Assembly (NCBI GenBank): GCA_036785705.1
Contig: JAWUZG010000036.1
Location: 10,969,501 to 11,033,500 of the forward strand
Length of the DNA: 64,000 nucleotides
Source of the DNA: Acanthornis magna
Taxonomy: Eukaryota > Chordata > Aves > Passeriformes > Acanthizidae
Direction: 5' to 3'
Part shown: positions 24,780 to 38,355 of the stretch, one piece after another
How the letters are laid out: the number at the start of each line of letters is the position of its first letter
Numbering within the stretch: position 1 is the first letter of the stretch
Notes under the pieces: generated by a model
The model's database searches: none
What the model was told of the DNA's origin: nothing
What the model saw: only the letters and a program-made list of their open reading frames with translations
Translations under genes and position numbers: made by a program

Positions 24780-27626
24780 CTAAGAAGAGAAATAAAGAGC
24801 ATTAGTAAGCTATTTGTTAAAGGGGCCATTGGGAATCAATTGCACATATTCAGAAAAAACAACTTCATGAAGAACCAGGATTTTGCACGTGAAATTCTGT
24901 TTCAATGTGTTGTTTAAAAAGTCAGTTATAAGGGGATAGGAAGGGGGTAAGAGGTGGAGGAGTGCCAGAGAGGGGGAAGAGAATAAATCAGTATAAGCAA
25001 TTAAATTTTCAATTTTAAGTACTTGGCACACAAAATTCAGTACAAAACTTCCATCCAGACCATCTACCAGAATATACTTCTATAAAATCATCTTTTATTG
25101 CATCTGGAACTAAAGTGGATAATTCAGATTACCAGTAATGTGAAGTGAACGTTCTGCACATTTCAGGAGACATTGAAGACAACGTGCACTTCAAATCACT
25201 GTTTTCTTCCATTGAAACTTCACAGGTTTTGACTGCACCTGGATTATTAATCCTTTGTATAAATATAATTAACTGAAAGATCGTTTTACAGACCTTAGTT
25301 GGATGTGTTAAAATGGTTATAAGCACACTGGAAACATCTATGAATCCTCTATTAGCCTGTTTTTTACTTAAAACTGAAATAAAAATAAAAAACCAACCAA
25401 AAAAAATCACCAAAATGGGATCTTTACCCTTAATTGAAAAATCAGACAGACAAGAGAAAGGGAATGTGAAAGGCTCCCAGCAATATATCAATGTATTATA
25501 TACTAAATTTTGCATGTTTAGTGCGTACATATACGTAAGTGTATGTAAGACTTCATATAGGAAAAATTATGTCTACTCTTTCAGCATAAAATATCCAGAC
25601 AGACATTAAATTTATTTCCATCTACCACCAGTAGTTTCAACATGATTATGTACCTGTGGATTGAGTAAAGAAGTTTTGAAAAAACATGCTTCACTTCAAG
25701 TTTATTAGCTATCCTTTAACAGAAATAAGATGTTTTTTCTCCCTGGTTAGGCCAATAAGATGTTACAGTACTCCTATTGTGTAACAGCCAGTGCTAGATG
25801 CAAGAGAGGAATGTACAAGAAAGTCTGAAGGGAATAATTATCAAATATTTTGGGTATTGTTGTCTTAAAAGAAATTCTAAACTCTTCCTAGAAAGAAGGA
25901 AAAACTAGAATGGACCTGAGTGGCATTGATGGAAAAAGCAAACATATAGGTTACGGTCGGAAACCTGAGTGAAGAAGTTGTCACAGTGTATTCTTGGATT
26001 CTCCACAGTATTGTCTGATATACCACATTTAAGTAGATTCATTATAAGCCTCGACATACATTTTGGTCTGCCTGCCTAGTATTCTCCAGAACTGGTTTTC
26101 ATTCCTGAAGTTGCCTAATTAAACAGTGGTATTTTATTGCATCTCTCTAGAAAAATAAAATCAATTTAATTTTTAATTAATGGTATTTTCATTACTTTCT
26201 TTGATAGCTCTACATTTCAACTTATATTGCTGTTACTATTTCTTTCAGGGTCTAAAGTAAGTGTTAAGGTATAATTTGTTCTAATTTCAGAGACAAAGCT
26301 CAAGAGAGGGAAAAAAAATAATGACCAAAAAAAAAAGAAGAAAACAAAGAAGAAAAAGAAGAAGAAAAAAAAGAAGAAAAAAAACCAAACCTAATTACTC
26401 TACAATTTCCTTCCAACTTTTTGAGTTAGTCACCTTCTCACAACTCAGTGTCAGATCCCTCTAACATTGCCAATGACACCACCAGAGAGGCAATAGGGTA
26501 ATTATTCATTGTAAGAAAAACACCATTTTCTTGTATCTGTTTTACATTTTACTTACAGTTGTACTAAATAACCTTATGTTCTTATAAATTAAGTAAACAC
26601 ACTCTGAAATCTAGTTAGGGTTGCTAAGGCACAATCATAAAATTCAAGCCCATGAACCACACTACAATACAGAGCCATGTAACTGTAAACACAAGTTACC
26701 TGCACAATGCTTATTATCTGTTCGATCAGCAGATCAACCTTATTAACTGCTGCAGCCACCGAACCAGATTTCTTCAACCTCTATGACCTAATCTGCCCTC
26801 TTTCGGAACTTCGCAGCCAGGTATTCCCTTTTCTCATTTCACAATCCATTTCTGGTTTTCCCGGTGCTGCTTTGTTCTTGTTTTTTGCTGGTTGGTTGGT
26901 TTGGTTTGGGGGTTTTTTAAATCAAAACATGCTTTTCAGTATTAGGCATTCTGGTTCATCTTTATCAAGATGCCTATACAAACCTTTTGGACTTAAGATA
27001 CCTCTTATCCTTGGTTGTGCTGTCTGTTTTTATGTATCTTCTCAATACCACTGAAACTCTTTGTAAATTGGTTCTTTGATCTCAACCTGTCCTTAAAACA
27101 CAAACAAGCCTGTTGGTCATCTAAAAAGCTGGGATTATCACCGAAAAAACATATTCCATTACATTTATTCTTTTGGTTGCTAGTATATACCACAAGGCAG
27201 TACAGACCAAGTATGTACAGAAATAAATCCCAAATTCAGAGCATCACTGCCCTGTTCTATTTTACAGCACATTCTTATCTTTTCTCTCCAATATATAGTG
27301 AGACTGTTTAAAAATCAATAGTAAAATGAGAAGAAATTAAGATTTTAATGTGTGTCTACAATAAACTGTTACGGTATGTTATGGTTCTGTTTCATTAGAC
27401 TACATTGTTTGGACTTTTGACACATTCCAAATAATATGTTTTCAAGGATATTCCCCAATGTATGAACAAATACTGAAAGAAAGTAGTGGTAGCTTTAAAG
27501 TGATCCATCAGGTACTTTCAACAGTAAGATAAGCAGACTGAAGTTCTGTACAGCCTTTGCTATGTGTTTCAGAAGTTACCTTTGGGCAATGTTCTAGCAC
27601 ACCATGGAATAAAGGCAGCCTCCTAC
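24780..27626. other. ARL15 intron between the P-loop exon and the 60-bp exon
   Basis: Intron of 2847 bp, the shortest visible in this gene. It has a GTAGGA donor at the upper end and a TTCTTAG acceptor at the lower end (minus strand). It contains the purine-rich tract at 26327-26384. The frames 25129-25530 and 26707-27054 have no recognisable domain. Confidence 0.85.
26327..26384 (+). repeat. Purine-rich (AAG/A)n low-complexity tract
   Basis: Nearly pure A/G run of GAA and AAG units. It reads as a long pyrimidine tract on the transcribed ARL15 strand. Confidence 0.85.
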
Positions 27627-27771
27627 CTGTGGTAGACACAATATTCTCCGGGCTTTCACTGCAGAGCTGAGACAGAAGACTTGTCTTGCCAGAACCAGAG
27701 AGGCCTATGCAAACCAAGTCATACTCAGGTCGTGGTGGTGGCGGTCCCTTGCAGCAAAGTGCTCTAAAACA
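27627..27771 (-). CDS. ARL15: ARL15 internal coding exon with P-loop (probably coding exon 2)
   Basis: This exon encodes the N-terminal part of the ARL15 small GTPase, a divergent ARF-family protein of the Golgi and endomembranes linked to CNNM magnesium transporters and TGF-beta/SMAD4 signalling (family knowledge). Its 145 bases start in phase 0 and encode 48 residues plus the first base of a split glycine codon. Visible elements are a cysteine cluster (CFRALCC, about residues 17-23; ARL15 is reported to be palmitoylated in this region), a four-proline run, and the nucleotide-binding P-loop GLSGSGKT (about residues 39-46). It ends in STT-G, the switch I threonine region. On the minus strand the acceptor is a pyrimidine-rich tract ending ttggcag, and the donor is ACAG|GTAGGA. 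Open frame continuing past either splice site is intronic. The sequence matches ARL15 as I remember it almost residue for residue, so identity is near certain. The start-codon exon was not found. Confidence 0.95.
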
Positions 27772-30700
27772 CTGCCAAGGCAGGGCAGAACAAACAAAAC
27801 AAAAACAAAAGGAAGAGATTACTTTTCTTTTTGGCACATGCTTATTCAACAATGTTCTAAGAAGCAAGTTTATAAACTTAAAGATATTGGAGAGAAGCAA
27901 ATTATTATTCCAATTTACTATTTTGACTAAATCAACAATTAATAGACCAAGACCACCTCAACTAAAATCTAGAACAACTTTATAAGAAAACAAATACACA
28001 TTAACTTTTCACCTAAACCTCAAAGAGCTGGTGTGGAATACAACATCCATTTCCCAAGTAGCACAAACTGCTCACACCAGGAGAGAGGCACATTCCCTAT
28101 ACAGCTCTGCAGTTGATTATGCATGAGTTTCCTTCCTGTGCTAATTTCATGCAATACCTGGTGCTGACCAGGCTCTACCTGCTGTCACAGAAGAGAATCA
28201 GGGACATTTGCACCATTCATGTCCTTTCTGGGCTTGCTTTGTCATGCATCTTAACTCAGAATAACAGCTGTTAAAGGGTACAGCTTGTAAATAGATAAAT
28301 AAATAAATCTTGCTGGACATGGATCTAGTAAGAAACAGATCTTTCACTTTCCCTGGAGAAGTATAAATTAATCACAGTGTAAACAAATAAAAATCTTTTA
28401 CAGAAAGCCTCCTTCAGAGTTCAGCTCACTTCTCTTAAACAGTTTTGCCCAAGTAGGCCAAGTTCATACAAAAGCCTCCTTAGGCCCTCATTAAGTTCTT
28501 CCGTTCTTTGTTTATATGCAATTCAGAAACTTTTTATGTAAAAATCTAAAAGCATACAGTTCCAGGAAAGCTAGGAAGTTTATATTTTATGTATAGAGCA
28601 CAATTATCTGCTAATTTCCAAAGCAGATCTCCACCACCCCTACATATATATATATATTTTTATATTTATATATATGTATTTTTATATATATTTATTTATT
28701 TATTTATATTAAAAAGTACCTTTTTCCCCAGTATGTGCCACATTTATATCAGAGGAAGACATCTGCTCTAATAGGGAAGGGACAACATGTCTGTGCAATC
28801 AGTCCTTTCTCACACATTCTGTTTTTACATAGCCCCAGCTCTTTATTTCTGTCCCAACCACAAGTCAACCACTGCACTGATTGTGGGAAAAGAATTCCAG
28901 TCTTTACAACCTTAACCTAGTTTGTCTGGACAGCTACCCAGATTTTGTCACTGAGGGCTACTGGAGGAGCAGAGAAACTGAACTGATGTCAGTAAGGCTC
29001 TAATGCAAACAGTGGGGTCTGACCCTGTGAGAAAGTCGTCCAGTGAGAATGCGATTATACAAGGACAGCTCACTCAACACAGAACTTTAATTGGATTCTT
29101 TCAGTATAGATGGTAAGCTATTACACATGCTGCCAAAACAGTTTTCATTGCTTTAAAGAAGCAAAAGATAAATTCAGTGAAAGCCACAAAAGTACCTCAG
29201 CACCTTTTAAAAGAGTGAAAGGAAATACTTCAGAAGTAAAAATATTTACAGTAATATTTAAGCTGAAAAAAAGGCAATAGATTTTAAAACAACAGCTTTG
29301 CCTCTATCAAAATTTGATTCAAAAATTGTTTTCTTTAAGAAGGTTTGCTCTTCTATGTGTCCATGCCTTATAGGAGTAAACATGGCTTCTAGGTTTATTT
29401 ACTGATGTTCTATTTATTTACTGGTTTATACTTATCTCACAGATCCTACAAAGCCACAGCAAATATTCCACTGTGGTACTTAAGTGAGAAAGGCCAACTG
29501 AGTTCATTGAACAACACAAACTCCTTTAAATAGAGCTTCCGCTTAATGGATATCAAGCTGAAGGCCACATAAAATTCTTCGGAGCTTGCCAGAGCTCCCG
29601 AGGCTGTGTGTCAGACTCTCTGTAGCCAGTCTTTAAAAGGATTCAATTTGTCCCTGTCAGCATGGCATCTCTGCAACAACCTCTTGATGTCACATTGAAA
29701 AACATAAAGGAATAGATGAGCTGATGGAATTCTGTGCTTCTCTCTGTCCAGCCACTGTGACAGTTCTTACGCAACCAGACATGACTCTTGAGGCCTGACA
29801 ACATCTAATAACTTATAGCTCTGTGAAAGATAATTCCTGCTCTTCGCAGAACGCATATGGAGGCTCTGTGGATGACAGGCAGGTTTTGTGAACTTCAGGA
29901 TCTCTCTACTACAGACTCCTTAAGTCTAACTTAGTCTGGAGAATCTTTATGTGCTGTGGATTAAACACATGATAAAAACCCATGTCAAACTGCAACTCCA
30001 AAGTCGCATATGTAGACCCACCACCCTCTCACTTATCCTTCACCAGTAAGAACAGTTAAGCATAAAAATTTCAGAGATAGATCCCTATAAGACAGTAACA
30101 TCGCTCCCTCCAGACCACTCTCATATTTTAGTTGATATGATTCCCTTATCTTTGCTGTATTCATGACTTTGTCCTTCTGCTAAGCTAATTTTCTTCAGTA
30201 GATTGGTTTAGTTGTAATGAAAACAATTTTTTAATATTCTAGCTTCAAAAAGCTGCTGAAACTTAAACTATTGTGTATAGCAGTTGAGATGAGAAATTCT
30301 ACAGCACATTGTAGGGGATATTTGTAATAACGTATTTGGACTTTATAAACTTGTTTCGCAACCCTCCTTACTCAAGCTCAATGAACATCTCTCCCATTGG
30401 AAGTATCAATATACAAACAGTCTGATCTCTTTCTTCCTGTTCTCTCAGCAGCCTAAAGTTACCTGGTCCTTAAAGTTAGGGCTATTTAAGCATCCATCAC
30501 AGTGACTAAACCTTTATTATCACAACCTTGGCAGCTGCATCTAGTAGCTGCACAGTATCTGAGGAGAGTACAAAATTCAGAAGTCATTAACCATGCAAAT
30601 ATAATTACATCTTACATTCTGCATTTTATTATGGACAGGAAATGCATCCTGAAATATTTTATAACCATGGACTAGAACTTCACATTATTTAAGATGTTGT

Positions 30701-33332
30701 TACATATTACAGTGCACTCTGAAAACCACAAAACTGCAAGAAACATGTGCTAGTAACTAAAGAAGGCATTCCAGAATTCCAAAACACAGATATATCAAAA
30801 ACATTGAGAGAGTTACTCAATTCACAACTAGTGGTCAGTTTGTTCCCAAACCAGCATAGTTTCCACTCCATTTGGTCAACCCAAAGGTCATAAGAGAAAC
30901 TTCAATTAACTTGCCAGATATGAACCTGGAAGTCTCCTCCATTGATTCCCAAACCTGATTTGCTCAATGGGCAATAAAATCCTGCCCTTTAGGTATTACA
31001 AAACAAACTCTGAACCCAAACAATGCCTCTTACATAAAGTGTCGGAGATGACAGAAAGAAAACATTGGACTACTGCAAATACAGGGTCAAGCAGGGCTAG
31101 CTGGCACAGCCACTGAAAGACTGTTTGGGATATGGTCCTGCAATCGAGACCCACTGCTAGCAACAAAAATGGAACATTTTTTTGAGCCTTCTCATCTTAT
31201 CAGGGTAAGACCTTACTTACTATAAAGGAAAGACATATCAAAATGTCCGCTTTCACGATTTTTGACATCACACTCAAATCTATAGCCACTGAATGGGGAA
31301 AATGGGCAGACAAAAAGAGGCAGGCAGGGAGAATCAGGAGTTAATTTTTTAATGAACAAACTTTTTTTTTAAGTACTGAAAATAGAACTATAAGGTATCT
31401 TTAAAAAATGTACGCACTTAGTCCGTTTTTGAAAAAAAGGATGGATTTATCCAGGAAACTGGGGGTAACAGTTGCTGCGGTATGCAGAAATGTGTGCAAT
31501 ATTCAGCAGCACTGTTACTTTCACTTTATTTCTAAGTGTGCATGAATGCTGCATGTGTGTGTATTATCATTTCGTAAGTGTAAAGGGAAGAAGTTAGGCA
31601 GTCCTATTTCTCCGTACAGATTTCTAACCCAACCATATAATTCTGGGTTTAGGTGGATCAGTATTTATGCTGACAATCCTAGACAGCATCCCCTTAAAGC
31701 TCTATGGAGATTTCTTCTGGGAAAAGCATACTGTGTTTATAGCAGGGATGGCCAAACACTTCTGATGTATGTGCTGCTCAGAGATCACAGATTGAAGCTC
31801 TGGGCAGCAAATGTCCCTGAATTACTACTCTCTACAACACATTAAACTGCCTCCAGCTGTTGAGTCTGTCTTTGCCTACTCATTGTACTTCTCGTTTCAC
31901 TCTCCTTTTTGGGGTGAAATACTCCATTATTTCTGCTTTGTTCTGGACCCATCTCCTGTCTGTTTCTTTTGTTGCCACTATTTAATAGGGACAAACAGAA
32001 GCAAGGGATTTCATGCTTAGTTGGTTAAACACACACACTCTCATGGAAAAATACCCTAAGTTAGTGCAGCACTAATGCTAACAAACCAAGCATTCAGAAC
32101 TCTTGAAATACAGAATTAAGGTTGAAAGCCCAACCCTAACCCTGGTCCCTTCCCCCCTCTTGCTTATACTTATGGATATGGTCTCCTTTTTCAATTTATT
32201 TTTCATTTAAGGTATCTTTGAACAAACAGACTTCTAGTACTTGCACACACTTTTATCCAGAGGACTGGTTAATCATCTGAAGCTGTTGATAAAACTTGAG
32301 GAGTTTATTTTAAAAAAAGTAAAATTTGCACACAGTAGGTTCCATAGCTCTGATATTGTCTGAGATCACACAAGCACAAAGAAACCTCAAACCTTGAAGA
32401 GATAATGTGAGGGTGGGGGGCGCACAACAACACAAGACAGTTATAACGCTAACAATAGGAAACAACTGGGAACAGCAGTGGAATAATTGAATGCAAGTAA
32501 TAAAATGCACAAGGCACCACAATGAAATTATACACTGTGTAAAGAGAGGGAGGGAAAAAGGATATATAAATAAACTAATTTTTAACTGTATGAATACCTT
32601 AACTTTAAATTAGTACAATAAAATTCCCTGCATTTTACAGTGTGAGTTAAAGCTGCAGGCTGTTCAGTTTCCATACTGATGTACAGGTGGTTATACCTCT
32701 ACAAAAAAACAGGGGAGGAAGAGGAAAACCTACTAAATTTAAGACACCTAATAAGTGACTCGGCTTTCATGTGTTCAAACATCAGATTAATAGGGCTCAT
32801 CTTTGTCTATATGACTTCAGTAATAAGGACAAAACCTAAGACTGCTGTTCATTTTGTGGCTACCAACAAAGATGAATGAAGATGCACACAGCTGCTGCCA
32901 GCCTCAGTGACTTTCAGTACAAATAAAAATCCTAAAATCATGACTAGACACCTTCTCTGACAGGTCACCTCATTAACCAGTGACCACTATAGTGAAGATC
33001 CTCCACCCCAATACAGGGTAACAATCCAAACTCCAACAGAAGGCTCAAGGTCTCCTAACCTGCTACACAATTCCTCGCACAGGATAAAGCAATCCTCTAG
33101 TTTAACCTGGCTAAGGAGTGAGTGGTCAGCCCACAGATTGAACCAAAAGCATTCTTTCTCTACATGCATCTACTCCTCTTCAATTTTATATCAGTCTGTG
33201 CTACAGAAAGACCAACAAGGCATTAAAGACTTGGAAGATGAAAAGCAAAGATAATATAAAAAAGGACAGAAGAAAATTTCTCAATGAAGTGACAAAGAGC
33301 GAACAGTCCTGGTGATACCCTACCTCACAAAG
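27772..33332. other. ARL15 first-intron side, no gene recognised
   Basis: AT-rich sequence upstream of the P-loop exon on the minus strand. The polypyrimidine tract of that exon's acceptor occupies about 27772-27815. A TA-rich microsatellite sits at 28641-28710. I did not find the exon encoding the ARL15 start methionine here or further right. Confidence 0.6.
28641..28710 (+). repeat. AT-rich microsatellite (TA)n / (TTTA)n
   Basis: Alternating TATATA stretches pass into TTTA units. A simple repeat with no other evident role. Confidence 0.88.
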
Positions 33333-34140
33333 ATCATAGAATCATAGAATTGTTTGGGTTGGAAGGGACCACAAAGATCATCTAGGTCCAACTGCCCTGC
33401 CATGGTCTGAGACACCTTCCACTGGACCAGGTTGCTCAAAGCCCCATCCAACACTTCTTAGGATGAATCACCCCAGCTCTCTGGACAACCTGCTTCAGGG
33501 TCTCATCACTCTTACAGTAAAGAATTTCTTCCTAACACCTCATATAAATCTATCCTCTTTCATTTCGAAGCCATTCCCCCTCGTCCTATCACTACACACC
33601 CTTGTCAGAAGTCCCTCATCGGCTTTCTTGGGTGCTCCTTTCAGGTAGTGGAAAGTGCTATAAGGTCTCCAAAAGCCTTTTCTTCTCCAGGCTGAGTGAG
33701 CCCAGTTTCTCAGCCTGTCTTCATAGGAGAGGTGCTCAGGCCTCCTCTGGACCCGCTCCAATGGGTCCATGTCCTTCCTGTGCTGTGGACCTCAGAGCTG
33801 GATGAAGCAAGTGGGGTCTCACCAGAGCAGAGGAGAAGGACAGAATCCCCTTCCTTACCCTGCTGGCCATGTTCCTTTGGATGTAGCCCAGGACACATTT
33901 GGCTCTCTGGGCTGAGTGCTCATGGCTGGGTCATGTGCCACCTCTCATCCACCAGCACCCCCAAGTCCTTCTCAGCAGGGCTGCTTACAATCTGTTCTCT
34001 GCTCACAACCTATTCTCTGCCAGCCTGCCGTGCTTGGGATTCTCCTTCCGCAGGAGTAGAAACTTGCACCTGACCTTGTGGAATTTCATGAGGTTCACCC
34101 AGGTCCTCCTCTATAACAGGATATTAAACAGCAACATACG
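33333..34140 (-). mobile_element. CR1 LINE fragment, 5'-truncated, minus strand
   Basis: Begins with the reverse-complemented CR1 tail, two copies of the ATCATAGA(AT) unit followed by GTTTGGGTTGGAAGGGACC, one of the best-preserved CR1 tails in the window. Minus-strand frame 33540-33770 carries recognisable CR1 ORF2 C-terminal sequence (LERVQRR near its start, DRLRNW, then a KGAPKKADEGLLTR stretch). The 5' portion near 34085-34140 jumps directly to GGATATTAAACAGCAAC, which in full-length CR1 lies further upstream, so an internal deletion of roughly a hundred or more bases is likely. Not functional. Confidence 0.92.
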
Positions 34141-36750
34141 GTCTAGAGCAGGAATCTCAAATTTTGCCTTCTGACCATGAAGAAATACATACGGATTAAT
34201 TGGTTGAAATTGTTTACCATCCCTACCAAAAGCTCCTTGGTATTTCAGAAGAGCCAGGTTCTAGAATCACAAAAAAAGAAATCACACTTTAAAAAACTTT
34301 CAAAATCCCATGTAGTCCCAGATGAAAAAGACATAAGACACAGGTTGAAGCACCAAAACCAGACAAATTACACAGATCAATTCATTTTTTAACCAATCTG
34401 ATAACTCTACAGAGAAGGCTTAAAGGAAATGCAGTTAAAAAGAAACAACTGGATGACTTTTATCAAGCCTGACACAACACTGCCTCTCAGAGCACATAAT
34501 TTCAAAAGACTTCATGGTCATGATAATACAATTACAGTGGGTCAAATTGCAGAAGATAATTGTTTTATCTGATATCAGATGAACTACTCTCGGATGAAGG
34601 CTTCACCCAAAGTTCAGGAATCACAAAAATTCAATAAATGCAGTCAAATATAACTTCTCTGGAAGAAGCTGTAAGGCGACAGGAGTCCTTTCCCTACTAT
34701 CAGCCAAAACAAACCACAAATATCACAACCAAATGGAAAAAGAGCCTCTCTAACCTTAATCTCTTACACACTCCCCATAAAATCAAAATCAAATTATGAC
34801 TCTCCCTTACACTAGAAGAAAGCATGAAGTAAAGTAATATCAAGTTCTAGATGTACTCAGATATTCAGTGAAGTAGTATGATTGAAAAGCCTACATAAAA
34901 CAAAGTGGCATGCAGCTATAAGAAACCAAATCTAAGCCAGTTATAAATGGTTATAAACACATGCACAGGTGGTACTCAGAACCGCAGACAATAACTCGCT
35001 TCACTGCAGTGTCAAACCAAGCTCCAAGGGGGCTTTTGGACACTTCTAAGTTCCATCAAGTGTAGAATTATTGCTCAAGTTGTTTCCTCTCTGACAGTTT
35101 GCTTTCCACTTGTTTTATTGCACAAGAGTAACTCATTCAATCCACCAGTCCATTCACATTTAACAGCAAGAGACAAAGGCAACAAAAAAGATGAATGAAA
35201 GCCTTTGCAAACAGTTTGTTTCACAACTTAAGGAAACACAACCACACTAAAAAAAGCCTGAAGAATCATCAAAAATACCAGCAAAAAAGGCAGTAGCAGC
35301 ACCATCCAAATGTGCAAAAGCTAAGGATGTGGCACCTCCTGTCACTTCTAATTTCTGGTAAGGATAAAAAAAGTATGCATTTTTTTCTTAATACACCCCC
35401 CCAAAAAACAACACAAATAACAACAACTAAAACAAAATCACACCTTTGAGCATTCAGGCTTGCTAAAAGTCATCCCCGCACAGTTTCTGAGCCAATTCAT
35501 AAAAAGCTTTTCCATGATTTATGTGATACAAGGTGGGTTACCAAACAAGTTTTTTTTCAGCATAGAATGAATAATTCTGTTGTATTCACATGGGATCACA
35601 AAAGCAGAAAGAAGCATATAGACCACCGGGTGTTCTTTGATTTTTTTCTGAGCTGACTATATGACTACATGCCACCTACATGCAACAGCACACTTTGTTT
35701 CTTTTTTCTCCTCAAAAACTGTTCACAAGTACACAAGACCTTGGATATTCATATTTGACATACATGGCACACACAGGATTACTTTGGCAACAATACCAAA
35801 ACCAGGATTTATTGAAACAGTACAGCAATATTTTCAAGTCCCATGCCAGAATCGGTCAAGGGGAAAAAATTAGAGAAATATATCTGGTGCAAAGAGAAAT
35901 CTAGCTGTACACTAGATGGATGTAAATGAAGACTTGTATTGTGTTCCATGCTTCAGAAATAGCAAAGAACAAGAAAAGCTATTGCTGCTGTCCTACTCCT
36001 AAAATTTGCAGGCAAATTCAAAGCACACTGAGAGTAAGACCCATCATGCCCTGTGAAGTGAAACTTCTGCAATTTACAATTGGATCTATAAAGCAAAACG
36101 GTCTTAAAAATAATCATGTAAATTAACACAAATTCATTTGAAATGTAGTTGGAAAAAGCACAGGAACAGCCAAATGCAAACAAGAGAAGTGTGTCCTCAT
36201 GCACTAAAAGCCAGAAGATCTCAAGGCAGATTCAGGTGATACCAGTGAATAAATCCCTGAAAAAAAGTCACAAGATCTGAATTCTTCCATCCATTGTATC
36301 AGTAACATTACAGAAACAGGCAAACTTCAGAATATTTTTCCCAACCAGCTTCAGCACACATTTTCAGAGCTGTTTGGCATCATAATCACAAATAAAAGAC
36401 AATAAGTCCTGGGCTGTGTGTGTTTCTCTTGAGTATCAAAAAAGCAAAGTAACCCAGAGAAACTCTAAGTGTGTTTTGAGGGAAAAAAAAGAAATAACTA
36501 ATGTTTACTTGAGGCAAAGTTTCCTCTGAGATTAAGCCCCAAGATATGTCTTGTTCTTTCTTATGAAAGATTTCAAAACTAACATTTGACATCAAATCTG
36601 AGAGAAAAGAGGAGAAATCTCTGAGGACAGCAGTCCAGACTGCTGTTTTCTATAAAGTCTGGTCTTACTGAACAAGTTCATAGCTGAGACAGAATAGTAA
36701 GTACAACAAGATTGTGAGTATCAGTCAAAGTAAAAAAATCTGTGCAACTC

Positions 36751-36827
36751 CCCCCCAAAAAAAAACCCAAAGAAAACAAAATGTAAAAAAAAAAAAAAAG
36801 AAAAAAAAAATTTAAAAAATTAAAAAA
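36751..36827 (+). repeat. A-rich low-complexity tract
   Basis: Run of cytosines followed by long poly-A stretches broken by single G, T or C bases. Confidence 0.85.
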
Positions 36828-38325
36828 CCACCAGAGAGAAGAAAAGGATCCATTGACATTGTGGGGGGCAGGGGGAAAAGCCACAACCAGAAGAGTTTTA
36901 AAATCAATTTGCAAAATACCGTAAAACAAAATTAAACACAATCATAACAGTTCATTAAGAAGGAAAGTACAGTTTCAACTGTCACTTTTAAACCCGCTCA
37001 GGAGTCCCTGCTGCTCTCTCCCTATGCAGTACACTGAGTACACCAAGGTAAATTTAGGCATTACCAAATGAAGAAGTCAGGAAACCAACAAAGATTTAGT
37101 TGCCCCGAAATTTTCAGGAGGTAAGAGACTGAAGACAGGAGTAGAAACTGATGCAACAAAAGTTACTAAAATAGAAACAGTGTATGCAGTTAACAACTAA
37201 ACAGCATTACCAGTATACATAATCCAACAAGAAGTAATGGGAGGATTTAGATAATAAAAGGAGGTGCGCAGAACAAGGACAGCCTGATTTTGCAGGCTGT
37301 GCAAGTCTTCTGGCCAAAGAATTCTTCTGCTTGGAACACTAAAGACAAGACTGCTTTTCAAGACCAGAAAATGGAGTAAGAATTATACCAGTATTAGTGC
37401 AGACACAAACAGGAGATTCAATAGACGTGGCCTATTACTAGTTCACGGCAATACCAATCTCCAGTGTTGAATTTGAAACACTAGATAGTTGCAGTCTAAA
37501 TGTATCTCTTATTCATTAAGCTCTCTATGAATGATTTCGATCTTATTTCACCTTTTCATTTTACTTTGCCAGTACACTGTATTTTCAAAAAATAAGAAAC
37601 TTCAAGAGAATACCTGTTTTGACCAAAAGTTCCTAAGGAATATGAAATATGTAGTAACATACACGGGAACCTCTCTTCCCTCCCCCTTACAGAGCATAAC
37701 AGTTTTACTTGGCTAGCACAGTACATTACTACCATGGGAGGAAACAGACCAACCCACATAAAAATATTAATCCAAAATATACAATTAGAGGAAGGCATAT
37801 GAATCTCAAGTACCATTAAAAATTCTTCAAATTTTAATCAATGAGAGCCTCTAGGAATGCAGAACAGGTTTAGCCTCAATCAAACTCTTAATGAGTTAGG
37901 TTTGAGAAACTTCAGCCATGGAAAACATCTCACGCTCCAACACAGGCCTTTCACATTTCTCCTCTCTCCATTTGCAGGCTTGGTTTTTTTTTTTTCTGGC
38001 TACATATCAACAATGGAGTTTCTCCGCTGACACCCATTTGTTTGCTGATGAAGACTCTGTTGGCTGTTTTGTTCACTTAGAACTGCAAAATCAGAACTGT
38101 GAAATTGAGCATGCATATATCAAGGACTATATAGCCTTTAAACTATTTTAAAGAGAATGCCAAGAGATGCCCTACTTCTAGTGCCTGAAAGTTTGCGGAA
38201 CACAACTCAGTTTGAGATGGGGATTCTCAGCTGATATGGAACAGATTCTGCAGAGAAATGGGTCGACTACACATAACAGCTGTTTCCACGAGTTTGCAGT
38301 GTTAAAACAATCTTTAAAAAACCCC

Positions 38326-38355
38326 CAACAACAACAACAACAACAAAACAACAAC
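38326..38355 (+). repeat. (CAA)n microsatellite
   Basis: About nine CAA units, one imperfect, followed by an A-rich stretch. Confidence 0.85.

Noticed and set aside
27508..27900. Taking the full 130-codon frame as one protein
   Set aside because: Only 27627-27771 is exon. The frame outside these splice sites is intronic read-through, as the ARL15 match and consensus GT/AG sites show.
32128..32145. Telomere-like CCCTAACCCT
   Set aside because: Only about two units, which is expected by chance.
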